A model generated the notes under the pieces. That model made no database searches. It was not told the DNA's origin and was given only the letters and a program-made list of their open reading frames with translations. A DNA stretch of 64,000 bases, taken from contig CAIQDX010000087.1 of the NCBI GenBank assembly GCA_903870685.1, positions 30,955-94,954 on the forward strand, read 5' to 3'. Position numbers and translations under genes: made by a program. Of this stretch, positions 1 through 7,991 are shown one piece after another. How positions within the stretch are numbered: the first letter of the stretch is position 1; each line of letters opens with the position of its first letter. This DNA comes from an uncultured Chitinophagaceae bacterium. GTDB lineage: Bacteria > Bacteroidota > Bacteroidia > Chitinophagales > Chitinophagaceae.

Positions 1-1
1 C

Positions 2-310
2 AATTGGTTTAATGCACCTATTGCAACATATATTTTTCCGTTGATCGGTTTGTTTTTAGCACCAATTTATCCTTCCATTAATTCAGCCATCTTAAGTTCG
101 TTGCCAAAAGCAAAGCATGGATTAATGTCGGGGTTGATCATTGTTTTTTCTGCAATTGGCGGCAGTGCCGGATCTTTGATCACAGGCCATATTTTTGATT
201 CATTTGGTGGACAAACTGCTTTTTATTTTTCATTGATACCAATGACCATACTTATAGTTTGTTTAACCATATTTAAGCGATTACAACCAAAACTTAAATC
301 ATCAGAATAA
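2..310 (+). CDS. MFS sugar transporter, C-terminal fragment (5' end outside window)
   Basis: The open frame enters from the left edge and gives the last ~100 residues of a polytopic membrane protein. Three hydrophobic segments are visible, with a short glycine-rich loop (GGSAGSLITGHIFDSFGG) of the kind that joins late helices of major facilitator superfamily carriers, and a basic cytoplasmic tail. The first in-frame Met (base 41) is internal to a helix and is not a start. The gene ends 16 bases before the trehalase gene on the same strand, so I infer uptake of trehalose or a related sugar in one operon. The fragment alone does not fix the substrate. Confidence 0.75.
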   Translation, partial: NWFNAPIATYIFPLIGLFLAPIYPSINSAILSSLPKAKHGLMSGLIIVFSAIGGSAGSLITGHIFDSFGGQTAFYFSLIPMTILIVCLTIFKRLQPKLKSSE

Positions 311-326
311 ATAAGTTCGTTCAATT

Positions 327-1817
327 ATGATGGCAAAGCATTTTTTTATTGAGAGTTTGTATGAACTGTATATTGATGTTCAATCAAAAGAGACTTTTCA
401 TGATTCAAAATATTTTGTGGATTGTATTCCAAAATTTTCTGTTGCTGAAATTTTAGAAAAATATGCAGTAGAAAAACACAAAGAAAATTTCGATCTGAAA
501 TTTTTTGTTTCTGAAAATTTTTCATTCCCAAATGAAATTGATTCGCATTATAACTCTTCAGGCAAAACTATTCAACAACATATCGAACAATTATGGACTG
601 AGCTAAAACGTATGCCAGACGGGCAATCCGGAACATTAATTCCTTTACCAAACTCATATATCGTTCCGGGCGGAAGGTTTCGTGAAGTTTATTATTGGGA
701 TAGTTATTTTACCATGTTGGGTTTACAAATTTCCATGCGAATTGATTTGATTGAAAACATGGTTGATAATTTTACTTACTTAATTAAGGAGATCGGATTT
801 ATTCCAAACGGTAACCGAACTTATTATCTTGGTCGATCGCAACCACCATTCTTTTCTTTGATGGTAAAATTATTGAGTGAAGAAAAGGGTGAAAATATTT
901 TATTGAAGTATGCAGAAGCTTTAGAAAAAGAATATCAGTTCTGGATGGATGGCGAAGATAAACTATCATCAACTAATAATACTTTTCGAAGAGTTGTTTT
1001 ATTGCATGATGGTTCTGTGTTAAACAGATATTGGGATGACAACGATACACCAAGACCAGAAGCATTTGCAGAAGACGTACACATTGCAAAACAATCAAAC
1101 ACTGATGCAGCAAAGGTTTACAGAGATATTCGTGCAGCTGCCGAATCAGGCTGGGACTTCAGCAGTCGTTGGTTTAAAGCACCCGATAAAATGCATACCA
1201 TTCAAACAACTGAATTAATTCCTGTTGATCTGAATTGTTTAATGCTTCATCTCGAAGAAATTTTATTAACGATATTTAAATTGAAGAATGATGAAATAAA
1301 AATCAATTCATTCAAACAAAAGATCAGTCAAAGAAAAAAAGCTATTCAAATATTTTGCTGGAATGAAGAAGCCGGTTTTTATTTCGATTATAATCATCCA
1401 GAAAATAAACAAACGCTTCATTATAATCTTGCTGCAACTTATCCATTATTTTTTTCTGTTGCAACACCCGAACAGTCAAATAAAGTGGCATCTGTAATTG
1501 AAGAAAAATTTTTACAAAGTGGCGGTGTTATTACAACAACTCAAACAACCGGACAACAATGGGATGCGCCAAACGGTTGGGCACCTTTGCAATGGATAAC
1601 TTACAAAGGTTTAAAAAATTATAATCAACTTTCATTAGCACAAAAAATAAAGGAAAGATGGATGGCAGCTAATGAAAAAGTCTATACAGCAACCGGCAAA
1701 ATGATGGAGAAATACAATGTGATGGATACAAACAATAAAGCTGGTGATGGTGAATATCCGAATCAGGATGGCTTTGGCTGGACAAATGCCGTTTATTTAA
1801 AATTGATGAATGAATAA
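327..1817 (+). CDS. treF: Trehalase, glycoside hydrolase family 37
   Basis: Hydrolyses alpha,alpha-trehalose to two glucose molecules. Both GH37 signatures are present: PGGRFREVYYWDSYF at about residues 114-128 and QWDAPNGWAP near 410, plus the glycine-rich GDGEYPNQDGFGWTN near the C terminus. The expected catalytic acid lies in ESGWDFSSRW (Asp about 277) and the expected base in the MMEKYNV segment (Glu about 461). At 496 residues it is close to normal length. There is no signal peptide, so a cytoplasmic enzyme is likely, matching a transporter just upstream. The start is the first of two adjacent ATGs; either could be used. The symbol follows the cytoplasmic E. coli enzyme. Confidence 0.93.
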   Translation: MMAKHFFIESLYELYIDVQSKETFHDSKYFVDCIPKFSVAEILEKYAVEKHKENFDLKFFVSENFSFPNEIDSHYNSSGKTIQQHIEQLWTELKRMPDGQSGTLIPLPNSYIVPGGRFREVYYWDSYFTMLGLQISMRIDLIENMVDNFTYLIKEIGFIPNGNRTYYLGRSQPPFFSLMVKLLSEEKGENILLKYAEALEKEYQFWMDGEDKLSSTNNTFRRVVLLHDGSVLNRYWDDNDTPRPEAFAEDVHIAKQSNTDAAKVYRDIRAAAESGWDFSSRWFKAPDKMHTIQTTELIPVDLNCLMLHLEEILLTIFKLKNDEIKINSFKQKISQRKKAIQIFCWNEEAGFYFDYNHPENKQTLHYNLAATYPLFFSVATPEQSNKVASVIEEKFLQSGGVITTTQTTGQQWDAPNGWAPLQWITYKGLKNYNQLSLAQKIKERWMAANEKVYTATGKMMEKYNVMDTNNKAGDGEYPNQDGFGWTNAVYLKLMNE

Positions 1818-1841
1818 TAACTTTATAATTTAATTTTTGCA

Positions 1842-2321
1842 ATGCCATTCTCTATTACACAAACAACTAACGAAGAAACGCTGAAAGCCTGTGCTGCATT
1901 GATGTGTACAACGAATCCATGGATAACGTTGCAAATAGATTTTGCGAGTTGTTTATTATCTACACAAGGAAGTTTTAAAGAAATTTATATTGCAACGGAA
2001 GGAGATCAATTGTTAGGTTTCATCATTTTACAAATGGCTGGCACATTCAAAGGTTATATCCAATCCATTTGTGTAGCACCTGAAGCAAGAGGGAAAGGAG
2101 TTGGCACTGCCTTAATAAAATATTCGGAAGAAATAATCTTTAAAATATCTCCGAATGTTTTTATGTGCGTTTCTTCATTTAATGCTGAAGCAGCAAAATT
2201 ATACGAACACTTGGGTTATAAAAAATTTGGAGAACTACAAGATTTTATTTTGGAAGGATATTCGGAAATTTTATTAAGAAAAACTATCGGCACTTTATCA
2301 GCGTTTAAAAGAAAAGAATAA
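1842..2321 (+). CDS. GNAT family N-acetyltransferase
   Basis: A 159-residue single-domain acetyltransferase. The acetyl-CoA binding motif A is clear at about residues 75-91 (ICVAPEARGKGVGTALI, with the R/QxxGxG/A core), followed by a helix and the late segment AAKLYEHLGYKKFGE typical of the family's C-terminal half. The substrate cannot be told. It lies between trehalase and the LacI regulator, and its stop overlaps the next start by one base (TAATG), so the three are probably co-transcribed. Confidence 0.85.
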   Translation: MPFSITQTTNEETLKACAALMCTTNPWITLQIDFASCLLSTQGSFKEIYIATEGDQLLGFIILQMAGTFKGYIQSICVAPEARGKGVGTALIKYSEEIIFKISPNVFMCVSSFNAEAAKLYEHLGYKKFGELQDFILEGYSEILLRKTIGTLSAFKRKE

Positions 2322-3316
2322 TGCAACAGGTCAGCACTTTAAAAAAATTATCCGAAATTTTAAACCTCAGCATTTCAACAGTGTCGAGGGCATTAAAAGA
2401 TCATCCCGATATTTCTGAAAAAACAAAAACAAAAGTAAAAGAGCTTGCCGAAGCTTTAGATTACGAACCTAATTCTTATGCAATTCAATTGCGAACGAAT
2501 AAAAGTAAAGTGATTGGGATTTTGTTGCCATCTGTAACAAATTTTTTTTACGATTCAGTTATTGCGGCCATAGAAACTAAAGCAAGAGATTTTGGGTATT
2601 CAGTTGTAATAATGCAATCGAGTGACAATGTTGAAATAGAATCAGCTAATCTTAAATTGTTGAAACAAAATAGAATTTCGGGTTTATTTGTTTCACTAAC
2701 AATAAATACTAAAAACATAGAACCTTTTTTAAAATTAAATGATCTTGAGATTCCTGTTATTTTTTTAGATCGTGTTCCTGTTTATGAATTGTGTAATAAA
2801 ATTCGTTTTGCCGATACAGAAGCTTCGCGGATTGCTGCCGAAGTATTAATTGAAAAAAATAAAAAACATGTGTTGGCTTTATTCGGACATCCCAGTTTAA
2901 CCATTACACAAAAAAGAGAAAGTTCGTTTAAAGAAACCTATCAAACAAAATCGCCAAAAACAAAATTGGATATTGCATACCCCGAAAGTTCGGCACCTGC
3001 AAAGATCGTAACATTAGATGCTTTTAAAAGAAAAGACAAGCCCGATGCTATTTTTTGTATGGGAGATCTTATTTTAATTGGCGTGATGGAAGCTATTCAT
3101 GAATTGAACATTAAAGTACCTGAAGAAGTTTCTATTATCAGCATCAGCAATGGTTTTATACCCAATATGTACCATCCTAAAATTACTTATGTTGAAACAA
3201 GTGGTTATAAATTAGGATTACAATCATTCGACAGAATGCTTGCTTGTTTATTAGATAAAACTGATGTAAAAGAAGTTTTGGTCGATCCAATTTTGGTTGA
3301 AGGAAAATCTTTATGA
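2321..3316 (+). CDS. LacI-family transcriptional regulator
   Basis: The N-terminal helix-turn-helix (residues about 5-55; LSISTVSRALKDHPDIS) is the LacI/PurR DNA-binding fold with its hinge helix. A periplasmic-binding-protein-like sensor domain follows from VIGILLPSVTNFFYDS to the end (331 residues, normal length). Its place at the end of the transporter-trehalase run makes it the likely sugar-responsive regulator of this operon; the ligand (trehalose or a phosphate ester) is inferred only from context. The start overlaps the upstream stop. Confidence 0.9.
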   Translation: MQQVSTLKKLSEILNLSISTVSRALKDHPDISEKTKTKVKELAEALDYEPNSYAIQLRTNKSKVIGILLPSVTNFFYDSVIAAIETKARDFGYSVVIMQSSDNVEIESANLKLLKQNRISGLFVSLTINTKNIEPFLKLNDLEIPVIFLDRVPVYELCNKIRFADTEASRIAAEVLIEKNKKHVLALFGHPSLTITQKRESSFKETYQTKSPKTKLDIAYPESSAPAKIVTLDAFKRKDKPDAIFCMGDLILIGVMEAIHELNIKVPEEVSIISISNGFIPNMYHPKITYVETSGYKLGLQSFDRMLACLLDKTDVKEVLVDPILVEGKSL

Positions 3317-3318
3317 TT

Positions 3319-4230
3319 TTATTTTAATTCGGCATACAGATTCGGAAAATCGCTGATCATTCCATCAACTCCCATTTGCTTTAATTCTTTCATTCTCTTA
3401 ACTTCATTTATTGTCCAAGGAATTAATTTAATGCCTAAATCTTTACATTGTTTTACTACTAAAATTGTAACTAAACTTTCATCGGGAGAATAAATGGTTG
3501 GAATAAATCCCAGATCTTTTAATCTTTCGGCAAAAGATTTATTTGATGGTGGTTCGAATAAATACGCTGTTTTAATTGTTGGATAATGTTGATGCAAATA
3601 TTGCAAGGTGCGAATATCAAATGATTGAATGATCACACGTTCTTCTACTTTCTTTTTTTTAATTACTGCCATAATTAGTTCTACAAATTCATCGGGATTG
3701 GGATGATAAATACCATCAGTTGCAACTGTTGATTTAGTTTCGATATTATATTGAATCGGATGCAATGAAAGTCTTGCTGTATAAGCTTCTGCACTATCAA
3801 TTACATCAGCCAATCTTGGTTTGTGTACAGCTATTTTTTGTTGATTTGGAAAACGAGGATGTGGTTTTGCTCCTACATCAAACGTTTGCGTTTCAGCATA
3901 ATCCATTTTAAAAATATTCAAGGTTCTCTCCTCTTTTTCATTTACAAAACTGCCATCTGGTTTTGTTGTTATTTCATGATTAAAAAATGGTTCGTGACTA
4001 ATAATAACTTGTTTATCTTTTGTAATAACAGCATCCATTTCTAATGTAGTAACATGCAGATCAATTGCTTTTTTAAAAGCAGTAATGGAATTCTCGGGCA
4101 TTAAACCACGGCAACCACGATGACCTTCGAAATCAAAACCCCCGAGCCCTGAAGGGGAGTAATTAATTTTTTTATTTGTCATACAGCCAAATATTAGCAG
4201 CAAACTTATTGATAGAATTATTTTTTTCAT
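3319..4230 (-). CDS. Glycerophosphodiester phosphodiesterase, lipoprotein (GlpQ-like)
   Basis: Predicted to hydrolyse glycerophosphodiesters to glycerol-3-phosphate and an alcohol at the cell envelope. The lipoprotein signal is MKKIILSISLLLIFGC with lipobox LIFGC (Cys16). The GDPD catalytic start EGHRGCRGLMPENS follows, then LEMDAVITKDKQVIISHEP holding the metal-binding Glu/Asp and second His, and the C-terminal PWTINEVKRM...GVDGMISDFP. Residues 23-32 (NYSPSGLGGF) between lipidation site and catalytic domain are encoded by a GC-rich palindrome-like repeat, described separately. Its ATG overlaps the upstream stop (ATGA). Confidence 0.9.
   Translation of the reverse strand: MKKIILSISLLLIFGCMTNKKINYSPSGLGGFDFEGHRGCRGLMPENSITAFKKAIDLHVTTLEMDAVITKDKQVIISHEPFFNHEITTKPDGSFVNEKEERTLNIFKMDYAETQTFDVGAKPHPRFPNQQKIAVHKPRLADVIDSAEAYTARLSLHPIQYNIETKSTVATDGIYHPNPDEFVELIMAVIKKKKVEERVIIQSFDIRTLQYLHQHYPTIKTAYLFEPPSNKSFAERLKDLGFIPTIYSPDESLVTILVVKQCKDLGIKLIPWTINEVKRMKELKQMGVDGMISDFPNLYAELK
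4139..4164 (-). repeat. GC-rich repeat-like palindrome in frame in the glycerophosphodiesterase gene
   Basis: On the minus strand the stretch reads CTCCCCTTCAGGGCTCGGGG. CCCC, an internal CAGGG and a closing GGGG can fold back on each other. It is far more GC-rich than the surrounding gene, adds whole codons, and falls in the linker between the lipidation Cys and the catalytic domain. It resembles, from memory and not verified here, a CTCCCCTT(T/C)AGGGG-type dispersed element seen in many Bacteroidota. Confidence 0.55.
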
Positions 4231-4859
4231 TTCTTAAATATTTCATCTTTTCTTTTATGCATTTCTGCTGCTACCATTTTTTGTTCTGCATCACCATCTT
4301 GTAAATTGCTTACAATATTGTCGAAACTTTTTTCGTCTCTGTTCTGGCTTAGTTTAAAAACATTTTCTAACGAATCAACTTTTATTTCAAATGCAATAAT
4401 GGCTTTGCTTAAACGCTGCACATAATCTTCGGGCAAATGTTTGTATGATGCAGGCGAAGCTTCATTGTTTTCGTAATGCGAAGTCAATTCATTCAGTAGC
4501 TGTAATAATTGTTCATCATTCAAAAAAACCAATTCGCCTTTTGCATGAACGCTCATATAATTCCAGGTAGATGCCTGTTGTTTATTCTCATATAAACTGG
4601 CACTTACATAAGTATGTGCGCCACTAAAAACAACCAGGGCATTTTTATTTTTTTCGAAAGCTTTGTAATGATCGGTTTGCTTCATCATATGTCCCTCCAA
4701 AATAATAGCGCCATCTCTCTGTTTCAATAACAGCGGCACTTGTGTGGCAACAGGTTTATTATTTTCATCTACGCCAATCAGCATGGCAAACGAATGTTGT
4801 TTCATGAAATCAATTACAACATCAGCATTATTTTCCTTAAAGTACGAAAGGTTATACAT
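4227..4859 (-). CDS. PaiB-type FMN-binding split-barrel protein
   Basis: A 210-residue protein matching the PaiB / FMN-binding negative transcriptional regulator family: the N-terminal strand region FAMLIGVDENNKPVATQVP, then GHMMKQTDHYKAF and ALVVFSGAHTYVSASLYE, and the conserved STWNYMSVHAKGEL. The family has a flavin-reductase-like split barrel; Bacillus PaiB was first described as a repressor, but most homologs are uncharacterised. It overlaps the glycerophosphodiesterase start by ATGA, so the two are translationally coupled. A functional link is not obvious. Confidence 0.85.
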   Translation of the reverse strand: MYNLSYFKENNADVVIDFMKQHSFAMLIGVDENNKPVATQVPLLLKQRDGAIILEGHMMKQTDHYKAFEKNKNALVVFSGAHTYVSASLYENKQQASTWNYMSVHAKGELVFLNDEQLLQLLNELTSHYENNEASPASYKHLPEDYVQRLSKAIIAFEIKVDSLENVFKLSQNRDEKSFDNIVSNLQDGDAEQKMVAAEMHKRKDEIFKK

Positions 4860-4899
4860 GCAATGAAGATAAAGAAAGAAATAAACTTGGCGGTTATGT

Positions 4900-4960
4900 T
4901 TATGTTACGGGCTTTTGTATTTATGGCATCGCCTGTTGCCTCGCACACTTCAACGTTCTG
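4900..4960 (+). repeat. Dispersed ~60-bp intergenic repeat, copy 1
   Basis: This copy has GTTACGGGCTTTTG, then TTTATGGCATC, then the core as GTTGCCTCGCACACTTCAAC (one mismatch to GTTGCGTCGCAC). It forms an inverted pair with copy 2, with a terminator-like hairpin between them, in the gap between the PaiB-like gene and mrp. Confidence 0.8.
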
Positions 4961-4970
4961 TTTTCATGGC

Positions 4971-5010
4971 AACAAAAAAAGATCCGTTATAAGGCGAATC
5001 TTTTTGTTCA
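4971..5010 (-). terminator. Rho-independent terminator downstream of mrp
   Basis: AACAAAAAAAGAT and ATCTTTTTGTT can pair around a short loop containing TTATAA. Read on the minus strand the hairpin is followed by a T-run, and it sits past the 3' end of the Mrp gene, whose transcription it would end. The stem has an internal mismatch and is AT-rich. Confidence 0.55.
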
Positions 5011-5020
5011 ATATATTTTC

Positions 5021-5052
5021 AACAGTACAAGAGTGCGACGCAACAAAAGTTT
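5021..5052 (-). repeat. Dispersed intergenic repeat, copy 2 (short form)
   Basis: The minus-strand core GTTGCGTCGCACTCTTGTAC lies just downstream of the Mrp gene and faces copy 1 in opposite orientation. The upstream arm is reduced to ACTTTT; the T-tract and GTTACC block are missing. Confidence 0.8.
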
Positions 5053-5072
5053 AATAAAAATTCTATCGCTGG

Positions 5073-6167
5073 CTAACTAACAATTTCCAGCACTTTTGTT
5101 TTAGGAATATTTGCATTTCTGATAGCAATATTTCTTACTGCCAATGATGCAAAATTTCTAAAAGCAGTTTGTGTAATAACATCATCACCAACCATTGCAG
5201 GAACACCACTATCGCCACCTTCACGAATGGATTGTACTAAAGGAATTTGTCCGAGGAAAGGCAGTTCATATTCTTCGGCTAAATTTTTTCCACCTTCTTT
5301 TCCAAACAAATAATATTTATTGTCAGGCAATTCAGCCGGAGTGAAATAAGACATGTTTTCAACCAAGCCAATAATAGGAACATTAATTTGTGCCTGAGCA
5401 AACATTGCAATTGCTTTTTTTGCATCGGCCAATGCAACTGCCTGTGGCGTTGTAACCACCACTGCACCTGTAACAGGAACAGTTTGTATTAATGTTAAAT
5501 GAATATCGCCGGTGCCCGGTGGCATATCGATAATTAAATAATCTAATTCTCCCCAATCAACTTCGGTTACAAATTGACGAATAGCACTGCTTGCCATGGG
5601 ACCACGCCAAACAACTGCATTTTTTTCATCAACCAATAACCCAATACTTAATAATTTAATACCATATTTTTCAATTGGAACAATTAATCCTTTGCCATCC
5701 ACTTCTTTCATCAATGGTCTTGCACCACGAATACCAAACATGATGGGAACACTTGGTCCGTAAATATCAGCATCCATCAAACCCACGCTGGCACCGCCTT
5801 CAGCCAATGCTAAAGCTAAATTTGCCGACACTGTACTTTTACCAACGCCACCTTTTCCACTCACCACTGCAATAATATTTTTTACACCTTTTAATTCCTG
5901 TTGTGCATCTTTTCGGTTGGAAGAAGTATTAGAAGTAAAATCAACTTTTACAATTGCTTCTTTGCTTACCAAAATTTTAATGGCATTCTCACAAGCCGAA
6001 CGCATCATATCTTTCATCGGACAAGCAGGTGTTGTTAAAACAATTGTGAAACTAACATTGTTGCCATCAATGGCAAGATTTGTAATCATATTCAATGTCA
6101 CTAAGTCTTTGCCGAGATCAGGCTCCTGAACATTGCTGAGCGCTTTTAGAATATCCGCTTCTGTCAT
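5073..6167 (-). CDS. Mrp/ApbC-family P-loop ATPase, iron-sulfur cluster carrier
   Basis: N-terminal MIP18/DUF59 domain (residues about 1-75, MTEADILKALSNVQEPDLGK), then a MinD/Mrp-type ATPase with deviant Walker A SGKGGVGKS (about 103-111), MDADIYGPSVP, and DYLIIDMPPGTGDIHL. At 364 residues it has normal length. Family role: ATP-dependent Fe-S cluster carrier in the cytoplasm. In place of the CxxC pair of classical Mrp after ENMSY, the sequence is FTPAELPDNKYYLFG, as I recall for Bacteroidota members, so cluster binding may use other ligands. A minus-strand TAACTTTG box at 6202-6209 could be its -7 element. Confidence 0.92.
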   Translation of the reverse strand: MTEADILKALSNVQEPDLGKDLVTLNMITNLAIDGNNVSFTIVLTTPACPMKDMMRSACENAIKILVSKEAIVKVDFTSNTSSNRKDAQQELKGVKNIIAVVSGKGGVGKSTVSANLALALAEGGASVGLMDADIYGPSVPIMFGIRGARPLMKEVDGKGLIVPIEKYGIKLLSIGLLVDEKNAVVWRGPMASSAIRQFVTEVDWGELDYLIIDMPPGTGDIHLTLIQTVPVTGAVVVTTPQAVALADAKKAIAMFAQAQINVPIIGLVENMSYFTPAELPDNKYYLFGKEGGKNLAEEYELPFLGQIPLVQSIREGGDSGVPAMVGDDVITQTAFRNFASLAVRNIAIRNANIPKTKVLEIVS

Positions 6168-6297
6168 CTTGAAAGTTTTTGTTAAAAAGATTAATTGGGC
6201 GCAAAGTTAACCATCAGGCACTTTACTTTGTTACGAATTACAAAGTATAAACAAATTAAAAATAAAGTTGTTTATCGTTTTACAGTAATTGAATTCT

Positions 6298-6305
6298 TAT
6301 TTTTG
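6298..6305 (+). promoter_or_regulatory. TAnnTTTG -7 promoter box, 5 nt before a start codon
   Basis: TATTTTTG fits the Bacteroidota sigma-ABfr -7 consensus and lies 5 nt before ATG 6311, which implies a leaderless or nearly leaderless transcript. No good TTTG lies at the usual ~19-nt spacing upstream. Confidence 0.45.
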
Positions 6306-6310
6306 TGCCG

Positions 6311-6955
6311 ATGATGAAATCATTACGATACATTTTCTTATTAAGCGGGTTTTTTATTTTGCAACAGGCAAAGGCGCAAATTAATCCTCCTAAAGATTCA
6401 GTGATACAATTATTTGGTGTGGTAATGACATCAGATAGTTTACGTGCTGTTCCTGCTGCCAGTGTTATTGTAAAAGATAAAGGAAGAGGAACCATCACTA
6501 ATAATGACGGTGTATTTTCTATTGTTGTTTTAAAAGGCGATCATATTACTTTTTCTTCCATAGGTTTTAAAGATAAGAGTTACGAAATGCCGCGAAACCT
6601 TGCCGATAATCAATACAGTTTAATTGTATTATTGGTTAGTGATACCAATTATTTACCCGCAACCATTTTAAAACCAAGACCCACCAGAGAACAGTTTGAA
6701 AGAGATTTTGCAAATACAAGAGTTCCGGATGATATGTTGGAAATAGCACGACAAAATACTGATCAGACTAAACTTAGAGCATTGATGTTGTCGCTTCCTG
6801 CCGATGGACGTGAAGCTGTTAATTATCAATTAAAACAACAGGCAAATAAATATTATTATGCCGGTCAATTACCTCCGCAAAATATTTTTAATCCAATGGC
6901 TTGGGCCGATTTTATTCAGGCATGGAAGCGAGGAGATTTTAAGAATAAAAATTAA
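6311..6955 (+). CDS. Exported protein with carboxypeptidase-D regulatory-like domain
   Basis: Begins with a signal peptide (MMKSLRYIFLLSGFFILQQAKAQ). Next comes a CarboxypepD_reg-like beta-sandwich (about residues 30-110), recognisable from IQLFGVVMTSDSLRAVPAASV, GTITNNDGVFSI and ITFSSIGFKDKSYEMP, the form found in plug-proximal regions of TonB receptors and in stand-alone Bacteroidota proteins. The C-terminal ~100 residues are polar and unassigned. A GTG at 6305 is in frame, but it is the last base of a TAnnTTTG promoter box, so ATG 6311 (or 6314) is preferred. Function unknown; periplasmic or envelope location inferred. Confidence 0.75.
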   Translation: MMKSLRYIFLLSGFFILQQAKAQINPPKDSVIQLFGVVMTSDSLRAVPAASVIVKDKGRGTITNNDGVFSIVVLKGDHITFSSIGFKDKSYEMPRNLADNQYSLIVLLVSDTNYLPATILKPRPTREQFERDFANTRVPDDMLEIARQNTDQTKLRALMLSLPADGREAVNYQLKQQANKYYYAGQLPPQNIFNPMAWADFIQAWKRGDFKNKN

Positions 6956-6962
6956 TTGATTT

Positions 6963-7024
6963 ATTTTTTTGTCCGAACTTTTTATTATTCTACTCAACTT
7001 CGGTGGCGTCGCACTCTTCAACTG
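6963..7024 (+). repeat. Dispersed intergenic repeat, copy 3
   Basis: Begins with a T-tract and GTCCGAACTTTTT, ends with GTGGCGTCGCACTCTTCAAC (one mismatch in the core). It sits between the exported CarboxypepD-like gene and the hydroxyacyl-CoA dehydrogenase gene. Confidence 0.75.
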
Positions 7025-7092
7025 CATAACTTTATGCAACAATTAAAAATTAATTCCGATTTTTAATCTTTATTTCATCAACACCCGAAATT

Positions 7093-7986
7093 ATGTTCCA
7101 AAATATTTCAGTGATCGGTGCCGGAACCATGGGAAACGGCATTGCACATGTATTTGCACAAAATGGTTTTACAGTTTCTTTGATCGATGTTAATGCTGCA
7201 CAATTAGAAAAGGCATTGGCAACTATCACAAAAAATTTAGACCGACAAATTTCAAAAGCAATCATCACAGAAAATGATAAAAAGAAAACACTTTCTAATC
7301 TTAACACATTTACCGAAATAGCGGCAGGTGTTTGCAATGCCGATCTAATTGTTGAAGCTGCAACGGAAAATATTGATCTGAAATTAAAAATATTTAAACA
7401 GTTAGATGAATCTGCTCCGGCAAAAACAATTTTAGCAACTAATACTTCATCCATTTCCATTACAAAAATTGCAGCAGTTACAAAAAGACCGGACTTAGTG
7501 ATTGGCATGCATTTTATGAATCCCGTTCCAATAATGAAGTTGGTAGAAATAATTAATGGTTATGCAACAACAAAAGAAGTAACAGAACTTATCGTTGCAT
7601 TGAGCAAACAATTAAATAAAATTCCTTGTGTTGTAAATGATTATCCCGGATTTATTGCAAACCGAATTTTAATGCCAATGATCAACGAAGCCATTTATAG
7701 TTTATACGAAGGCGTTGCCGGCGTTGAAGAAATTGATACAGTAATGAAATTAGGAATGGCTCATCCCATGGGACCCTTACAGCTAGCGGATTTCATTGGA
7801 TTGGATGTTTGCTTAAGTATTTTAAATGTACTGTATGATGGTTTTGGAAATCCTAAATATGCGCCATGTCCTTTATTAATAAATATGGTAACAGCAGGAA
7901 AATTAGGAGCAAAAACCGGCGAAGGTTTTTATATTTATTCTGCAGGCAATAAAGAATTAATTGTAAGCAATCGATTTAAAAAATAG
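7093..7986 (+). CDS. hbd: 3-hydroxybutyryl-CoA dehydrogenase
   Basis: NAD(P)-dependent oxidation or reduction between 3-hydroxyacyl-CoA and acetoacetyl-CoA. The Rossmann start VIGAGTMGNGIAHVFAQNG lies at residues 6-24, LIDVN follows the second strand, and the family signature NTSSISIT...MHFMNPVPIMKLVEII is intact, with the C-terminal dimerisation domain (GFIANRILMPMINEA; HPMGPLQLADFIGLDV). At 297 residues it is full length as a stand-alone HBD rather than a FadB-type fusion. With the SCOT pair at 47-49 kb it fits ketone-body or short-chain acyl-CoA metabolism. The symbol is by family. Confidence 0.93.
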   Translation: MFQNISVIGAGTMGNGIAHVFAQNGFTVSLIDVNAAQLEKALATITKNLDRQISKAIITENDKKKTLSNLNTFTEIAAGVCNADLIVEAATENIDLKLKIFKQLDESAPAKTILATNTSSISITKIAAVTKRPDLVIGMHFMNPVPIMKLVEIINGYATTKEVTELIVALSKQLNKIPCVVNDYPGFIANRILMPMINEAIYSLYEGVAGVEEIDTVMKLGMAHPMGPLQLADFIGLDVCLSILNVLYDGFGNPKYAPCPLLINMVTAGKLGAKTGEGFYIYSAGNKELIVSNRFKK

Positions 7987-7991
7987 CGATC

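Noticed and set aside
41..310. Complete small membrane protein starting at ATG 41
   Set aside because: The frame stays open to the left edge and the ATG lies inside a transmembrane helix typical of MFS carriers, so this is a truncated larger gene.
4740..5054. Plus-strand ORF of 104 codons between the PaiB-like gene and mrp
   Set aside because: It reads through the antisense of the PaiB-like gene, then two dispersed repeats and a terminator, and has no recognisable domain.
5073..6167. Missing CxxC in the Mrp ATPase as an inactivating change
   Set aside because: The ELPDNKYY(L/I)FG form appears to be the normal Bacteroidota variant; the P-loop and other motifs are intact.
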